Translations under genes and position numbers: made by a program
DNA from: an uncultured Ruminococcus sp.
Lineage (GTDB): Bacteria; Bacillota; Clostridia; Lachnospirales; Lachnospiraceae
Assembly (NCBI GenBank): GCA_900544395.1
Contig: UQVC01000024.1
Location: forward strand, 1 to 36,211
Direction of reading: 5' to 3'
DNA: 36,211 nt
Part shown: positions 17,395 through 25,317 of the stretch, in pieces
Numbering within the stretch: position 1 is the first letter of the stretch
Layout: every line of letters begins with the position of its first letter
Notes under the pieces: generated by a model
Database searches by the model: none
What the model was told of the DNA's origin: nothing
The model's input: the letters and a program-made list of their open reading frames with translations, nothing else

Positions 17395-18468
17395 ATGGCA
17401 GAAGATATTCGTATTGCGATCATAGGGCATGGATTTATGGGACATGAGCATGAAAAAATGCTCAGTGATTTTCCGGGAATCAAGCTGGTGGGAATTTCAG
17501 ACAGGGATCCCAAACAGCTTGAGGACGTAAAGGAAGGAATTAAGAGATATGCGGATAATGAAGAACTGTTTGCAGATCCAGAAGTGGACGTAGTCATCAT
17601 TGCCGCAAATAATAATCAGCATCATGATCTTGTACTTCAGGCAGCAGCTGCAAAAAAAGACATTATCTGTGAAAAGCCGGTTGCTATGAGTTTGGAAGAG
17701 TTGGATGACATGGAACGGGCAGTCAGAGAAAATGGAGTGAAATTTACCGTTCATCAGCAGCGCAGATATGATCCAGATTTTCGGATTGCCAAAGAAGTAT
17801 ACGATTCTGGTACGTTAGGAAAGGTATATTCGATTAAAAATCAGTTGTACGGATTCAATGGAAATATGCATGACTGGCATGTACTGATCAGTGAAGGGGG
17901 CGGTATGCTGTATGACTGGGGCGTACACCTTCTGGATCAGGTATGTTGGATGTTCCCGGGAGTAAAATTAAAATCTGTATTTGCAGATATCCGCAATGTG
18001 ATCAATACAGAAGTAGACGATTATTTTCACATTATGCTCCGGTTTGACAATGATGTGACGGCTACCGTAGAGCTTGGTACATATTATCTGGCCGATAAGG
18101 TTCAGGATAAATGGTTTGAGCGGCATTGGTTTGTAGCAGGAAATAAAGGAACCGCATATGTGGATGGTTTTTTCCCGGAAGGCAAGATTGTCCGTACAAC
18201 AAGTTTGCTGACAAATGTAGGAGGAAAAAGAACCATGACAGCAGCCGGACCGACCAGATCTTTTGGACCGGCACCAGAGGGAAGGATTGTTACAGAACCA
18301 CTTCCACAAGTGAATACAGAGCATAGAAATTATTTTGAAAACTATGTGAGAGCATATCACGGAGAAGAAGAATTTCTGGTAAAAATTTCAGAAGTACGAC
18401 GTATCCTAAAACTTATGGATGCGGTTCGTGAATCCGGACGTACAGGAAAGTCGATTGATTTTGAGTAA
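17395..18468 (+). CDS. Gfo/Idh/MocA oxidoreductase (DgpA-like candidate)
   Basis: This 357-residue oxidoreductase has an N-terminal nucleotide-binding fold (GHGFMGHEHE, residues 11-20), EKP at 93-95 and the catalytic-type Asp174/His178 in GGGMLYDWGVHLLD. Length and the GGGMLYDWGVHLLD signature resemble enzymes that oxidise glucosides at C3, such as DgpA of the puerarin pathway, so I regard this as the better candidate for the first catabolic step. The frame runs back to an ATG at 17275 inside the preceding gene, but the ATG at 17395 follows GGAGGA by six bases and begins the Rossmann strand correctly, so it was chosen. It is the last gene of the operon and converges with the AraC gene; a hairpin separates them. 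Confidence 0.85.
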   Translation: MAEDIRIAIIGHGFMGHEHEKMLSDFPGIKLVGISDRDPKQLEDVKEGIKRYADNEELFADPEVDVVIIAANNNQHHDLVLQAAAAKKDIICEKPVAMSLEELDDMERAVRENGVKFTVHQQRRYDPDFRIAKEVYDSGTLGKVYSIKNQLYGFNGNMHDWHVLISEGGGMLYDWGVHLLDQVCWMFPGVKLKSVFADIRNVINTEVDDYFHIMLRFDNDVTATVELGTYYLADKVQDKWFERHWFVAGNKGTAYVDGFFPEGKIVRTTSLLTNVGGKRTMTAAGPTRSFGPAPEGRIVTEPLPQVNTEHRNYFENYVRAYHGEEEFLVKISEVRRILKLMDAVRESGRTGKSIDFE

Positions 18469-18484
18469 GAAAGAAAACCGCATG

Positions 18485-18523
18485 GTGCAGCGAAAGATTA
18501 TAAAGAATGGTCTTTCGCTGCAC
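18485..18523 (-). terminator. Hairpin between convergent oxidoreductase and AraC genes
   Basis: GTGCAGCGAAAGA (18485-18497) and TCTTTCGCTGCAC (18511-18523) form a perfect 13-bp stem with a 13-base loop. One arm lies inside the last codons of the minus-strand AraC gene. A T-rich run follows on the minus strand (GGTTTTCTTTCT), so it mainly terminates that gene; no clear T-run exists on the plus strand. Confidence 0.65.
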
Positions 18524-19355
18524 TGCTGCGTATCTGCCGTGGAGAAGCACCGTAGATTTCTTTAAAAAGTCGGTTGAAAAGGGTTTGATTTGTAAAACCA
18601 CTTTCATTCATGACCTCAGATATAGAAAGACTGGTACTGGTAAGGAGGCGTCCGGCGTGAGAAATACGGACTTCATTTAAGTAGCGCAGAAAGGTGATCC
18701 CCATATGCTGTTTAAAAAAACGGCAGAAGTATTCCCGGCTGAAGCCAACACGGGCAGAAACATCATCCAGAGAAAGTTTTTCCGTGTAATGCTCATTGAC
18801 GTAAGTAATGATTTCCCGGATCGTATCATTAGAAGGATCGGGAGCTGCAGTCATTTCCGGGAGGGAGTATACAGAAAAATATCGAATCAAATCAGCAAGC
18901 ATCAGTAAAGCTGTGCCGTCGGAACGCATAGCACTGGTGCTTTCGTTTGTTACATTTGTACGGGTCATACTGTGGGCAAGCTGGCACAGATGGATGTATT
19001 GTGTGGATTTGGGATTATCAAGTGGTATAGGACGGCATCGGATCCGATACAATTCAAAATCCGGACAATAAATGGAAAGCTGTTTTTTATCGACATGGAT
19101 ACACAAAAACATATATAAATTCGAATCAGAATGAATGGAATGTACCTCTTTCGAGTCAAAGACAATCAGTTGATTTCGGGAGAGCGAGAGAATTTCCTGC
19201 TCTACATGGATGGTAATGGATCCATTTAAACAAAATAAAATTTCCATTGCTTCATGCCAGTGGGCAGGAATATGTGGATTTTCCAGAGCCGCCATAGAGA
19301 CCTGGATTCCAAGATTGCCAAGTGGATGCAATGCTTCATGGTAAACTTTAGCCAT
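18498..19355 (-). CDS. AraC-family transcriptional regulator
   Basis: This 285-residue regulator has an N-terminal cupin with the metal/sugar-pocket pattern PAHWHEAMEILFCLNG (about residues 30-45), followed by a C-terminal pair of helix-turn-helix motifs (about 185-280; LSLDDVSARVGFSREYFCRF and SEVMNESGFTNQTLFNRLF). It is the usual size for sugar-responsive AraC activators. AAGGAG lies seven bases before ATG and a good promoter is present upstream. It converges with the glycoside operon, so it is a second candidate regulator of that operon or of the small peptide gene transcribed away from it. No copy of the TGTGCAACA half-site was seen in its own leader. Confidence 0.88.
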   Translation of the reverse strand: MAKVYHEALHPLGNLGIQVSMAALENPHIPAHWHEAMEILFCLNGSITIHVEQEILSLSRNQLIVFDSKEVHSIHSDSNLYMFLCIHVDKKQLSIYCPDFELYRIRCRPIPLDNPKSTQYIHLCQLAHSMTRTNVTNESTSAMRSDGTALLMLADLIRYFSVYSLPEMTAAPDPSNDTIREIITYVNEHYTEKLSLDDVSARVGFSREYFCRFFKQHMGITFLRYLNEVRISHAGRLLTSTSLSISEVMNESGFTNQTLFNRLFKEIYGASPRQIRSSAAKDHSL

Positions 19356-19409
19356 AAAAACTCCTTTTATAGTTTGAATAAAATGTCAATATCGTTGTAA
19401 AACAGGTTA

Positions 19410-19439
19410 ATTATAGCACTGGTTTCCATATGAAAACAA
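19410..19439 (-). promoter_or_regulatory. Promoter of the AraC gene
   Basis: On the minus strand TTGTTT (19434-19439), an 18-base spacer and a perfect TATAAT (19410-19415) preceded by TGC form an extended -10 promoter. Transcription would begin near 19403, about 50 bases before the AraC start. Confidence 0.7.
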
Positions 19440-19510
19440 GAATAAAATAGGATGTGTAAAAAGAAAACAAAGAAGATATATGATATAGATGATAAAAAGG
19501 AGAGGTCAAT

Positions 19511-19702
19511 ATGAGTACAGTAGCTATTTCAAACAACCGTACAGTAACAATGAATAATACAAAGGTAAATAAAAAAGCAACATGGATAGAACGGTTTAAA
19601 AATTACATTTTGGATAATGCAGAGTATTTTGCTGCAAGTTCTGCACTGATGACAGGAAATGGTGCAGCGGCAGTGCAGATTATGAAAGATGCAAGACGTT
19701 AG
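19511..19702 (+). CDS. Small 63-residue peptide of unknown function
   Basis: This short protein has an AGGAGAGG site about seven bases before ATG, its own strong terminator directly after the stop, and normal codon use, so I believe it is expressed. The N-terminal third is Thr/Asn/Lys-rich; the C-terminal part (ERFKNYILDNAEYF, then AASSALMTGNGAAAVQIMKDARR in two halves) looks like an amphipathic helix followed by a small-residue stretch. There is no signal peptide, double-glycine leader or Cys. I do not recognise a family. It precedes an asparagine-synthetase-like gene that lacks its glutaminase nucleophile, which makes a peptide substrate or partner conceivable, but the two genes are separated by a terminator and about 190 bp. 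A -10-like TATGAT at 19479-19484 is its best promoter candidate. Confidence 0.65.
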   Translation: MSTVAISNNRTVTMNNTKVNKKATWIERFKNYILDNAEYFAASSALMTGNGAAAVQIMKDARR

Positions 19703-19703
19703 A

Positions 19704-19737
19704 AAAAAGGGATTTGCCTGGTGGCAAGTCCCTTTTT
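19704..19737 (+). terminator. Terminator of the small peptide gene
   Basis: GGGATTTGCC (19709-19718) pairs with GGCAAGTCCC (19723-19732) around a TGGT loop with one G-U pair, followed by TTTTT. The stem can extend through the A-run before it. It begins two bases after the stop codon. Confidence 0.88.
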
Positions 19738-19803
19738 GGATTCAGGCTCAGGAACTTGTGCAGTAATTCAGAAAAAAGCATAGCTGAATCGTTCATATCG
19801 TGG

Positions 19804-19852
19804 TAAACTAAACGAGAACCAGAAAATCAGAATCGATATCAGGCCGATTCTG
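19804..19852 (+). promoter_or_regulatory. Leader of the synthetase-like gene: possible -10 and hairpin
   Basis: TGG plus TAAACT (19804-19809) could be an extended -10. Downstream, CAGAATCG (19828-19835) and CGATTCTG (19845-19852) form a perfect 8-bp inverted repeat with a nine-base loop, 40 bases before the start codon. It lacks T-box or known riboswitch landmarks; it could be an operator or mRNA-stabilising hairpin. Confidence 0.35.
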
Positions 19853-19892
19853 CATTCTTATTATTGAATTTATAAGAAAAGAGGGTATACAC

Positions 19893-21431
19893 ATGATAAA
19901 CGTGAAAGAATACAGTGGACACATTCGAAACTGGTCAGCGCTTTGCGAGAGACTTGGAATCGATCATTCTTTATCCAGAGAGGAAAGAGAAGAGCAGATC
20001 CTGATCAAAGCTTATGAGACATGGGGAAGTGAAATGGCAGATCACATGCATGGTATGTTTGCCTTTGCGCTGTGGGATGATGAAAAAGAAGAGTTGTTCT
20101 GTCTGAGAGATCAGTTTGGTACAAAGCCGTTTTATTATTATGAGACAGCAGACGGAAAGCTGCTGTATGGGACAACCATCCGTCAGATTATGGAGCAGCC
20201 GGGATTCGTAAAAGAGTTGAATGAAGAGATGCTGCAGTTATATTTAAGTCTGACATATGTGGCAGGAGAGATGACATTTTTTAAAGGAGTGAAAAAACTG
20301 CTTCCGGGACGTTATCTGATCTGGAAAGACGGAAAGCTGACAATTACCCGTTACTGGAAGCCGGAATTTCATCCGGACGAGAGCAGAACACTGGAAGAAT
20401 GGGCAGATGAGATCCATAATACTCTGGCGGAGATTATGCCAGAGGTGAAAGAAGAGAGCGAATATGCAGAATCTTTCTTGTCAGGTGGAGTAGACTCTTC
20501 CTATGTACTGGCGATGTCCGATGTACAGAAAACAGACTCCTGTGGATACGAGGAAGAAAGGTTTGACGAATCCGGGCTTGCGAAGCAGACAGCCGAGATT
20601 CTGGGAAGAGAGAGCCAGCGCTGTGTGATTACGCCGGAAGAGTATTTCAGCATTGTTCCGTATGTGATGTACAATATGGAGCAGCCGCTGGGAGATGCAT
20701 CTGCCATTGCCTTTGCGCTTGGATGCCGGGAAACTGCAAAGCATACGAAGATCTGTTATTCTGGAGAGGGAGCGGATGAATTTTTTGGCGGTTACAATAT
20801 GTACCGCAATGCAGAGCGTTATGGAGAGAATCTGAAGAACTTCTATGTTGGAAATACCAATATTATGAAAGAAGATGAAAAACAGAAAATCCTGAAGCAC
20901 TATGATCCGGACGTATTGCCGATCGAATTAGTGAGAAGTATTTATGAGGAGACAGAAGGATTAGATCCATTGAGCAAGATGTCCAACGTGGATATTCAGA
21001 TCTGGCTGGAAGGAGATATTTATCTGAATGTAGACAAGATGAGCCGGGCAGCCGGGTTGGAAGTGCGTATGCCGCTGACGGATACCAGAATTTTCAGCAT
21101 TGCGTCCAGAATGCCGTCCAGATATAAAGTCAACGAGGAACAGAACAAAGTGGCATTCCGTACGGCAGCGGCAAAAGTACTGCCGGAAGAAATTGCATTC
21201 CGCAAGAAGCTGGGATTCATCGTGCCGATTCGGATCTGGATGGCAGATGAGCGTTACAATCAGGATGTGCGCGACAAGTTCCACAGCAACATGGCGGCAA
21301 AATTCTTCAACCTGGATGAGATCAATGCCATTTTTGAGGATTATATCGGCGGTAATTCAGATAACTGGAGAAAAGTGTGGACAATCTATACATTTCTTGT
21401 GTGGTATGAAGAATACTTCGTGAAGAGATAA
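19893..21431 (+). CDS. Asparagine-synthetase-like protein lacking the glutaminase nucleophile
   Basis: This 512-residue protein has the AsnB ATP-pyrophosphatase (synthetase) domain, with SGGVDSS at residues 197-203 and SGEGADEFFGGY later on. The amino-terminal glutaminase domain begins abruptly: GMFAFALWDDE and LRDQFGTKPFYY are recognisable, but the first roughly 65 residues of AsnB, including the Cys that follows the initiator Met and the RHRGPD loop, are absent, and the NGEIYN position reads YSGHIRNW. The frame has a stop near 19804 and no upstream start, so this is not a misplaced start. AGAGGG lies eight bases before ATG. Glutamine hydrolysis is not expected; it may use ammonia or catalyse another amidation or cyclisation, as lasso-peptide cyclases of similar size do. 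A nearby 63-residue peptide is noted. Confidence 0.8.
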   Translation: MINVKEYSGHIRNWSALCERLGIDHSLSREEREEQILIKAYETWGSEMADHMHGMFAFALWDDEKEELFCLRDQFGTKPFYYYETADGKLLYGTTIRQIMEQPGFVKELNEEMLQLYLSLTYVAGEMTFFKGVKKLLPGRYLIWKDGKLTITRYWKPEFHPDESRTLEEWADEIHNTLAEIMPEVKEESEYAESFLSGGVDSSYVLAMSDVQKTDSCGYEEERFDESGLAKQTAEILGRESQRCVITPEEYFSIVPYVMYNMEQPLGDASAIAFALGCRETAKHTKICYSGEGADEFFGGYNMYRNAERYGENLKNFYVGNTNIMKEDEKQKILKHYDPDVLPIELVRSIYEETEGLDPLSKMSNVDIQIWLEGDIYLNVDKMSRAAGLEVRMPLTDTRIFSIASRMPSRYKVNEEQNKVAFRTAAAKVLPEEIAFRKKLGFIVPIRIWMADERYNQDVRDKFHSNMAAKFFNLDEINAIFEDYIGGNSDNWRKVWTIYTFLVWYEEYFVKR

Positions 21432-21439
21432 ATGGATGA

Positions 21440-21490
21440 AAAAAACCATGAGTATGTGAAGTTTTATTTCACAAGTACTCATGGTTTTTT
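21440..21490. terminator. Bidirectional terminator between convergent genes
   Basis: Fifteen-base complementary arms (21440-21454 and 21476-21490) enclose an inner 6-bp stem, TGTGAA/TTCACA. The arms begin with A6 and end with T6, so it can terminate both the synthetase-like gene and the minus-strand decarboxylase gene, whose stop codon starts two bases beyond. Confidence 0.92.
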
Positions 21491-21491
21491 A

Positions 21492-22928
21492 TTAAGCCTG
21501 TTTCATCTCCTCATAAAGTTCCCGGCCATACTGATCCAGCAGATCGATGGTATGTTGCATATCTTCCTGCGTTGCTTCCGGGTGGATGGCGCAGATCCGA
21601 AGTACGGTCTTTCCGTTAAGTACGGTGGTAAAAATAGCTGCATAGCCGCTGTCAAGGATTTTGCAGGATATTTGTTCATTTAAAAGATCTTGCTCTTCTT
21701 TGGTCAGGTCGTCCGGGGCATAGCGGAAGTTGATCATGGCCATCTGTGCCGGAGAGACGATCTCCCAGTCTTGTTTTCCTTTTAATGCTTCTTCGGCCCA
21801 GACTGCCAGCTGGAAGCCATGTTCAATGGCAGAGCCGATCAGATCGCTTCCCAGAACCTGGAGAGTCAGCCAGAGTTTTAAGCCTCGGGCAGGGCGGGTC
21901 AGTTCCATTCCAATATCCCAGGTATTGACATTCTCGATGTCGTTTTCCAGATCTTTTAAATATTCCGGATTGACATGGAAACTGTGGAATAGATTGCGGA
22001 TATCTTTCACAAGGACCATGGCGCATCCATAAGTCTGGAACAGCCATTTGTGGGCATCCCAGCTGATGCTGTCTGCAAGTTCGGTTCCGTTTAACAAAGA
22101 TTTGTATTTCGGGCTTAACAGTACAGAAGCTCCATATGCTCCGTCAATGTGGAACCATAGATTATATTTTTTACAAAGTGCTGAAATTTCCGGAAGAGGA
22201 TCGACACTTCCGGTGTTTGTAGTTCCGGCGGTACCAATCACAACAAACGGGATATAGCCAGATTTTTTATCGGATTCAATGGCTTCCTGCAGTTTCGTTA
22301 TATTCATCTGGAATTTGTCGTTTGTCGGAATCCTGCGGATCCGGTTATCAGTGATTCCGATAATGCGCAGACCTTTTGCCACAGAACTGTGCGTCTGATC
22401 GGAGATATAGGCAGTGCCAAGGTGCAGGTTGATGTCGGTCAGTTTGTTGTCGCGGGCGGCAGTCAGGGCAGTAATATTTGCCATAGAACCGCCGCTTACA
22501 AAGACACCGCCTGGATTTTCTGTAAATCCGACTTGTTTTGCCAGCCATTTTAATACTTCCTGTTCGATACAGTTGACCATAGGAGCCAGCTTGCTTCCGC
22601 CGGCGTGAATATTGTAGGCAGAAGTCATGATATCTCCCAGCCAGGAAACGGAAGACGCAGGTCCAGGAACAAAACTGAAGAAACGTGGATGGTTGGCATC
22701 ACCGCGATAGCGGTACACTTCATTCATCATTTCAGAAACGACTTCGTTTACAGGGCGTCCCTTCTCTGGAATGCCAATTTGCTTGATCTTTTCTTCCTGG
22801 TGTTCATCTGTGTCCACTACAACAGGCTGTTCGTGGATTTTGTGTTTTTCTGCACAGAAATTATGGACAAAAGATTTGATGGCGTCTTCTAACTGGGTAC
22901 TGTTTAAAATATATTCGCTTCCGATCAT
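21492..22928 (-). CDS. tdc: Tryptophan decarboxylase (PLP-dependent, group II)
   Basis: This 478-residue cytoplasmic enzyme converts tryptophan to tryptamine and probably phenylalanine to phenethylamine. It matches from memory the biochemically characterised R. gnavus enzyme over its whole length (for example YRYRGDANHPRFFSFVPGP and SYNIHAGGSKLAP-like regions). The PLP lysine is Lys294 in SWDAHKWLF, with the usual HIDGAYGAS aspartate (Asp262) and His180 in SDQTHSS. The position equals R. gnavus Lys306 minus the 12-residue N-terminal extension in that annotation. Here the corresponding upstream ATG (22963-22965) is out of frame by one base, and AGAGGA precedes the ATG at 22928, supporting the shorter start. 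It is divergent from a LysR gene and has a good promoter. Confidence 0.93.
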   Translation of the reverse strand: MIGSEYILNSTQLEDAIKSFVHNFCAEKHKIHEQPVVVDTDEHQEEKIKQIGIPEKGRPVNEVVSEMMNEVYRYRGDANHPRFFSFVPGPASSVSWLGDIMTSAYNIHAGGSKLAPMVNCIEQEVLKWLAKQVGFTENPGGVFVSGGSMANITALTAARDNKLTDINLHLGTAYISDQTHSSVAKGLRIIGITDNRIRRIPTNDKFQMNITKLQEAIESDKKSGYIPFVVIGTAGTTNTGSVDPLPEISALCKKYNLWFHIDGAYGASVLLSPKYKSLLNGTELADSISWDAHKWLFQTYGCAMVLVKDIRNLFHSFHVNPEYLKDLENDIENVNTWDIGMELTRPARGLKLWLTLQVLGSDLIGSAIEHGFQLAVWAEEALKGKQDWEIVSPAQMAMINFRYAPDDLTKEEQDLLNEQISCKILDSGYAAIFTTVLNGKTVLRICAIHPEATQEDMQHTIDLLDQYGRELYEEMKQA

Positions 22929-22975
22929 AAAAATATTCCTCTCTTTTTTCGATTACTTGACTCATTTCGTCTGAT

Positions 22976-23004
22976 AGTCTACACTAAATTTATATATATG
23001 TAAA
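22976..23004 (-). promoter_or_regulatory. Promoter of the tryptophan decarboxylase gene
   Basis: On the minus strand TTTACA (22999-23004), 17 bases, then TAGACT (22976-22981). It is a five-of-six -35 and a four-of-six -10 in the intergenic region shared with the LysR gene. Confidence 0.6.
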
Positions 23005-23013
23005 ATTCATAGA

Positions 23014-23032
23014 TTTCATATTATATATGAAA
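23014..23032. promoter_or_regulatory. Candidate LysR-binding inverted repeat
   Basis: TTTCATAT (23014-23021) and ATATGAAA (23025-23032) form a perfect inverted repeat with a three-base centre, immediately upstream of the decarboxylase -35 and about 20 bases before the LysR start. A further TTCATA copy lies at 23006-23011. Position is typical of a site from which a LysR protein controls its own gene and the divergent one. Confidence 0.45.
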
Positions 23033-23053
23033 AGTATTGATAAGGAGAGCCAG

Positions 23054-23971
23054 ATGGAGATCAGAAATATTTTGACATTTTTAAAAGTGGCAGGTACTCA
23101 GAATTTTTCCAAAGCAGCAGAGCAGCTGGGGTATTCTCAGTCAGCAGTGACGATTCAGATCCAGCAGTTGGAAAAGGAGCTGGGGACACAATTATTTGAA
23201 CGAATCGGAAAGCGGGTGTATCTGACAGAAAAAGGACAGGAGTTTATTTTACATGCAAGCGAGATCATGCGGGTGACCAATGAAGCGTTGACATTTGCAA
23301 GAGAGGATCATGTGCCAAAGGGCAAGCTGAAGCTTGGGGGAGTGGAATCTACCTGTACTGCGCTGCTTCCGCAGTTACTGCTTACGTATCACAGAATGTA
23401 TCCGGAAGTGGAGGTCGTTATTAAGTCCGGTGCTACAGAAGATTTGATGGATCTGGCAAAAAGTGATGAGATTGATCTGATTTTTACATTGGATAAGAAA
23501 ATTTACAGTTCCCAGTGGACATGTGCGGCCGAACGAATCGAGGATATCGTGTTTGTGACAGCCAACCGGGAACTGGCAGTCAGAAGAACTCCATATGAGA
23601 TCCGAGAACTCTCCCGGGAAGCATTTCTTCTGACCGAGACAGGCGCAGCTTATCGCTATGAACTGGAACAGATGCTTTCGGAACAGGAGATAGAGATTGC
23701 ACCGATATTGGAGATTGGAAACACGGAAACCATCATCAAATTGTTAAAGAGAGGGATGGGAGTTTCTTTTCTTCCGGAATTTACAGTAAAACAGGAAATG
23801 GAAAAAGAAACACTGTTTGAGATCCGGACAGATCTTCCAAAAGTAAATATGTACCATCAACTGTTGTATCACAAAAACAAATGGAGGACGCCACAGATGA
23901 AAGCATTTTTGGAACTTGTGCTTGCACAGCCTGGATTTCGTGGAAAAGAGAGGGGACAGAATGCAGATTAA
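23054..23971 (+). CDS. LysR-family transcriptional regulator
   Basis: This 305-residue regulator has an N-terminal winged helix-turn-helix (about residues 1-60; NFSKAAEQLGYSQSAVTIQI) and a two-lobed periplasmic-binding-protein-like effector domain (from about residue 90, KLKLGGVESTCTALLPQLL). An ATG at 23027 is in frame, but the ATG at 23054 has AAGGAG about seven bases upstream and gives the canonical MEIRNILTFLKV start, so it was preferred. It is divergent from the tryptophan decarboxylase gene and overlaps the next gene by 11 bases, so it is probably cotranscribed with the two U32-like genes. An aromatic amino acid or amine is a plausible effector, but nothing in the sequence proves it. 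Confidence 0.9.
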   Translation: MEIRNILTFLKVAGTQNFSKAAEQLGYSQSAVTIQIQQLEKELGTQLFERIGKRVYLTEKGQEFILHASEIMRVTNEALTFAREDHVPKGKLKLGGVESTCTALLPQLLLTYHRMYPEVEVVIKSGATEDLMDLAKSDEIDLIFTLDKKIYSSQWTCAAERIEDIVFVTANRELAVRRTPYEIRELSREAFLLTETGAAYRYELEQMLSEQEIEIAPILEIGNTETIIKLLKRGMGVSFLPEFTVKQEMEKETLFEIRTDLPKVNMYHQLLYHKNKWRTPQMKAFLELVLAQPGFRGKERGQNAD

Positions 23972-25304
23972 AAATGGGGTGTCCATGATTCCCTATGGTC
24001 TGTTGGCGGGAATTGTGGATGGACAGGAAGTGAGGATTACACAGCTCGGAGAAAATGGATTTCAGTTTCGGATGGCAGAGAAGAAAGAGAATATTCGGGA
24101 AATCCGGCTGCAGTTTTTTGTGGAACGTGAGCATTGCTACCGGGAAATCCGGATTTTGGGCAATCGGATCCAAATGGTGGAAGAAAAAAGATTTTTTACG
24201 GAATATACGGTGCGGGCAGAAGAAAAAGAATATCAGCAATGTGTGCAGCATTTAGTGTCTGATTACTGGAACTATATTACTTTGAAGATGACAGAAACGG
24301 ATGGCGAAGTGGCAGCGGCTTATACGGACTATCCGGTTCATCTGGATGAAGAGTACGCAGAATCTCTGGAGATGCAGAAAGAGGAATGGTTCCACGAAGC
24401 CGCAGGAAAAGCCAAAGGGCAGGAACTGTCTGACAGAGTGGAGATAGCGCTGGAGCTGGATACCCCGCAGTTATACGAAGAATGGCTGCAGAAATCCACA
24501 GAAGAGTATGAAAAAAGGTATTGGGAAGCAAGAGGTCTGCAGTTTCATCCACTGGCGAAAAAGAAAATAAAACGGCTTTATATCGGAAATACCTTCTGTC
24601 CACATCTATGTCCTCAAAAAGAAATGTTGGCGGAAATGTTAAAAAAAGCAAAACGGGAACAAAGAGCCGTGACGCTGACCTTTCCCTGGATCAAAGAGGG
24701 GCAGATCGATGGGGTTATGGACTGTCTGGAATTTTTGGAAACGCAGGAGGAATGCCTTCCAGATGAAATGGTGGTCAATGATTGGGGAACTCTGTATTTG
24801 CTTCAAAAATGGAAACGGCAGGCAGGGATTTCTGTCAACATCAATCTGGGAATTTTGTTTAGCCGCTGGAAAAAGGATAACCGTCTCAGGTATCTGAAAA
24901 TAGATACCGCGTGTTTTCGGGAGACGAATATAAACAGCAGATTTTATCAGAAATATTTAGAAGAACAACAGCAGATCCAACGTTATGAATTGGAAGTCTG
25001 CGGACATGAATTTGTGGTTCCTCAGGGGCGGCACAGCCTGCATCTTCCCTTTTTTCAGACCAATACGGCACAATTTTGTACCTTGTATGCAAAGGCTGTA
25101 TCTGGAGACCGGGGAAAGCAAAAAGTCATTGATAAGTGTCCGCAGTATTGCAGAGAACTGGCATTTTTATATCCAAAGCATCTGGAGATGTTTGGACAAT
25201 ATAATACTTTATTCGGGTTTGACAGACAGAGTCTGGAGGACATGGAGTATTTAAATCAGTATATCAGACAGGGGATTGACCGGATTGTGGTAAACCTCAT
25301 GTAG
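23961..25304 (+). CDS. Cys-containing protein paired with a U32-like protein
   Basis: I do not firmly recognise this 447-residue soluble protein. The C-terminal half looks like a diverged U32-peptidase-like TIM barrel: strand-like KRLYIGNTFC near residues 205-213, Cys213 and Cys217 in FCPHLC, the AVTLTFPWIKEGQIDGVMD segment, ISVNINLGILFSRW, and a late Cys pair in DKCPQYCRELAFLYP. The N-terminal 190 residues are mostly beta and charged, without a known motif. The frame extends back to 23916, but the ATG at 23961 follows AGAGGGGA and overlaps the LysR stop by 11 bases, implying coupling. The next gene, 13 bp on, encodes a clearer U32 protein, so the two probably work as a heteromeric pair, as UbiU and UbiV do in another pathway. 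Confidence 0.6.
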   Translation: MQIKNGVSMIPYGLLAGIVDGQEVRITQLGENGFQFRMAEKKENIREIRLQFFVEREHCYREIRILGNRIQMVEEKRFFTEYTVRAEEKEYQQCVQHLVSDYWNYITLKMTETDGEVAAAYTDYPVHLDEEYAESLEMQKEEWFHEAAGKAKGQELSDRVEIALELDTPQLYEEWLQKSTEEYEKRYWEARGLQFHPLAKKKIKRLYIGNTFCPHLCPQKEMLAEMLKKAKREQRAVTLTFPWIKEGQIDGVMDCLEFLETQEECLPDEMVVNDWGTLYLLQKWKRQAGISVNINLGILFSRWKKDNRLRYLKIDTACFRETNINSRFYQKYLEEQQQIQRYELEVCGHEFVVPQGRHSLHLPFFQTNTAQFCTLYAKAVSGDRGKQKVIDKCPQYCRELAFLYPKHLEMFGQYNTLFGFDRQSLEDMEYLNQYIRQGIDRIVVNLM

Positions 25305-25317
25305 AAAGGAACAAAGG

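Noticed and set aside
19804..19892. T-box or other amino-acid riboswitch upstream of the synthetase-like gene
   Set aside because: No T-box sequence, specifier stem or antiterminator is visible; there is only one short hairpin.
19511..21431. Complete lasso-peptide cluster
   Set aside because: No leader-binding or protease gene is present and the peptide gene has its own terminator, so only a loose analogy is justified.
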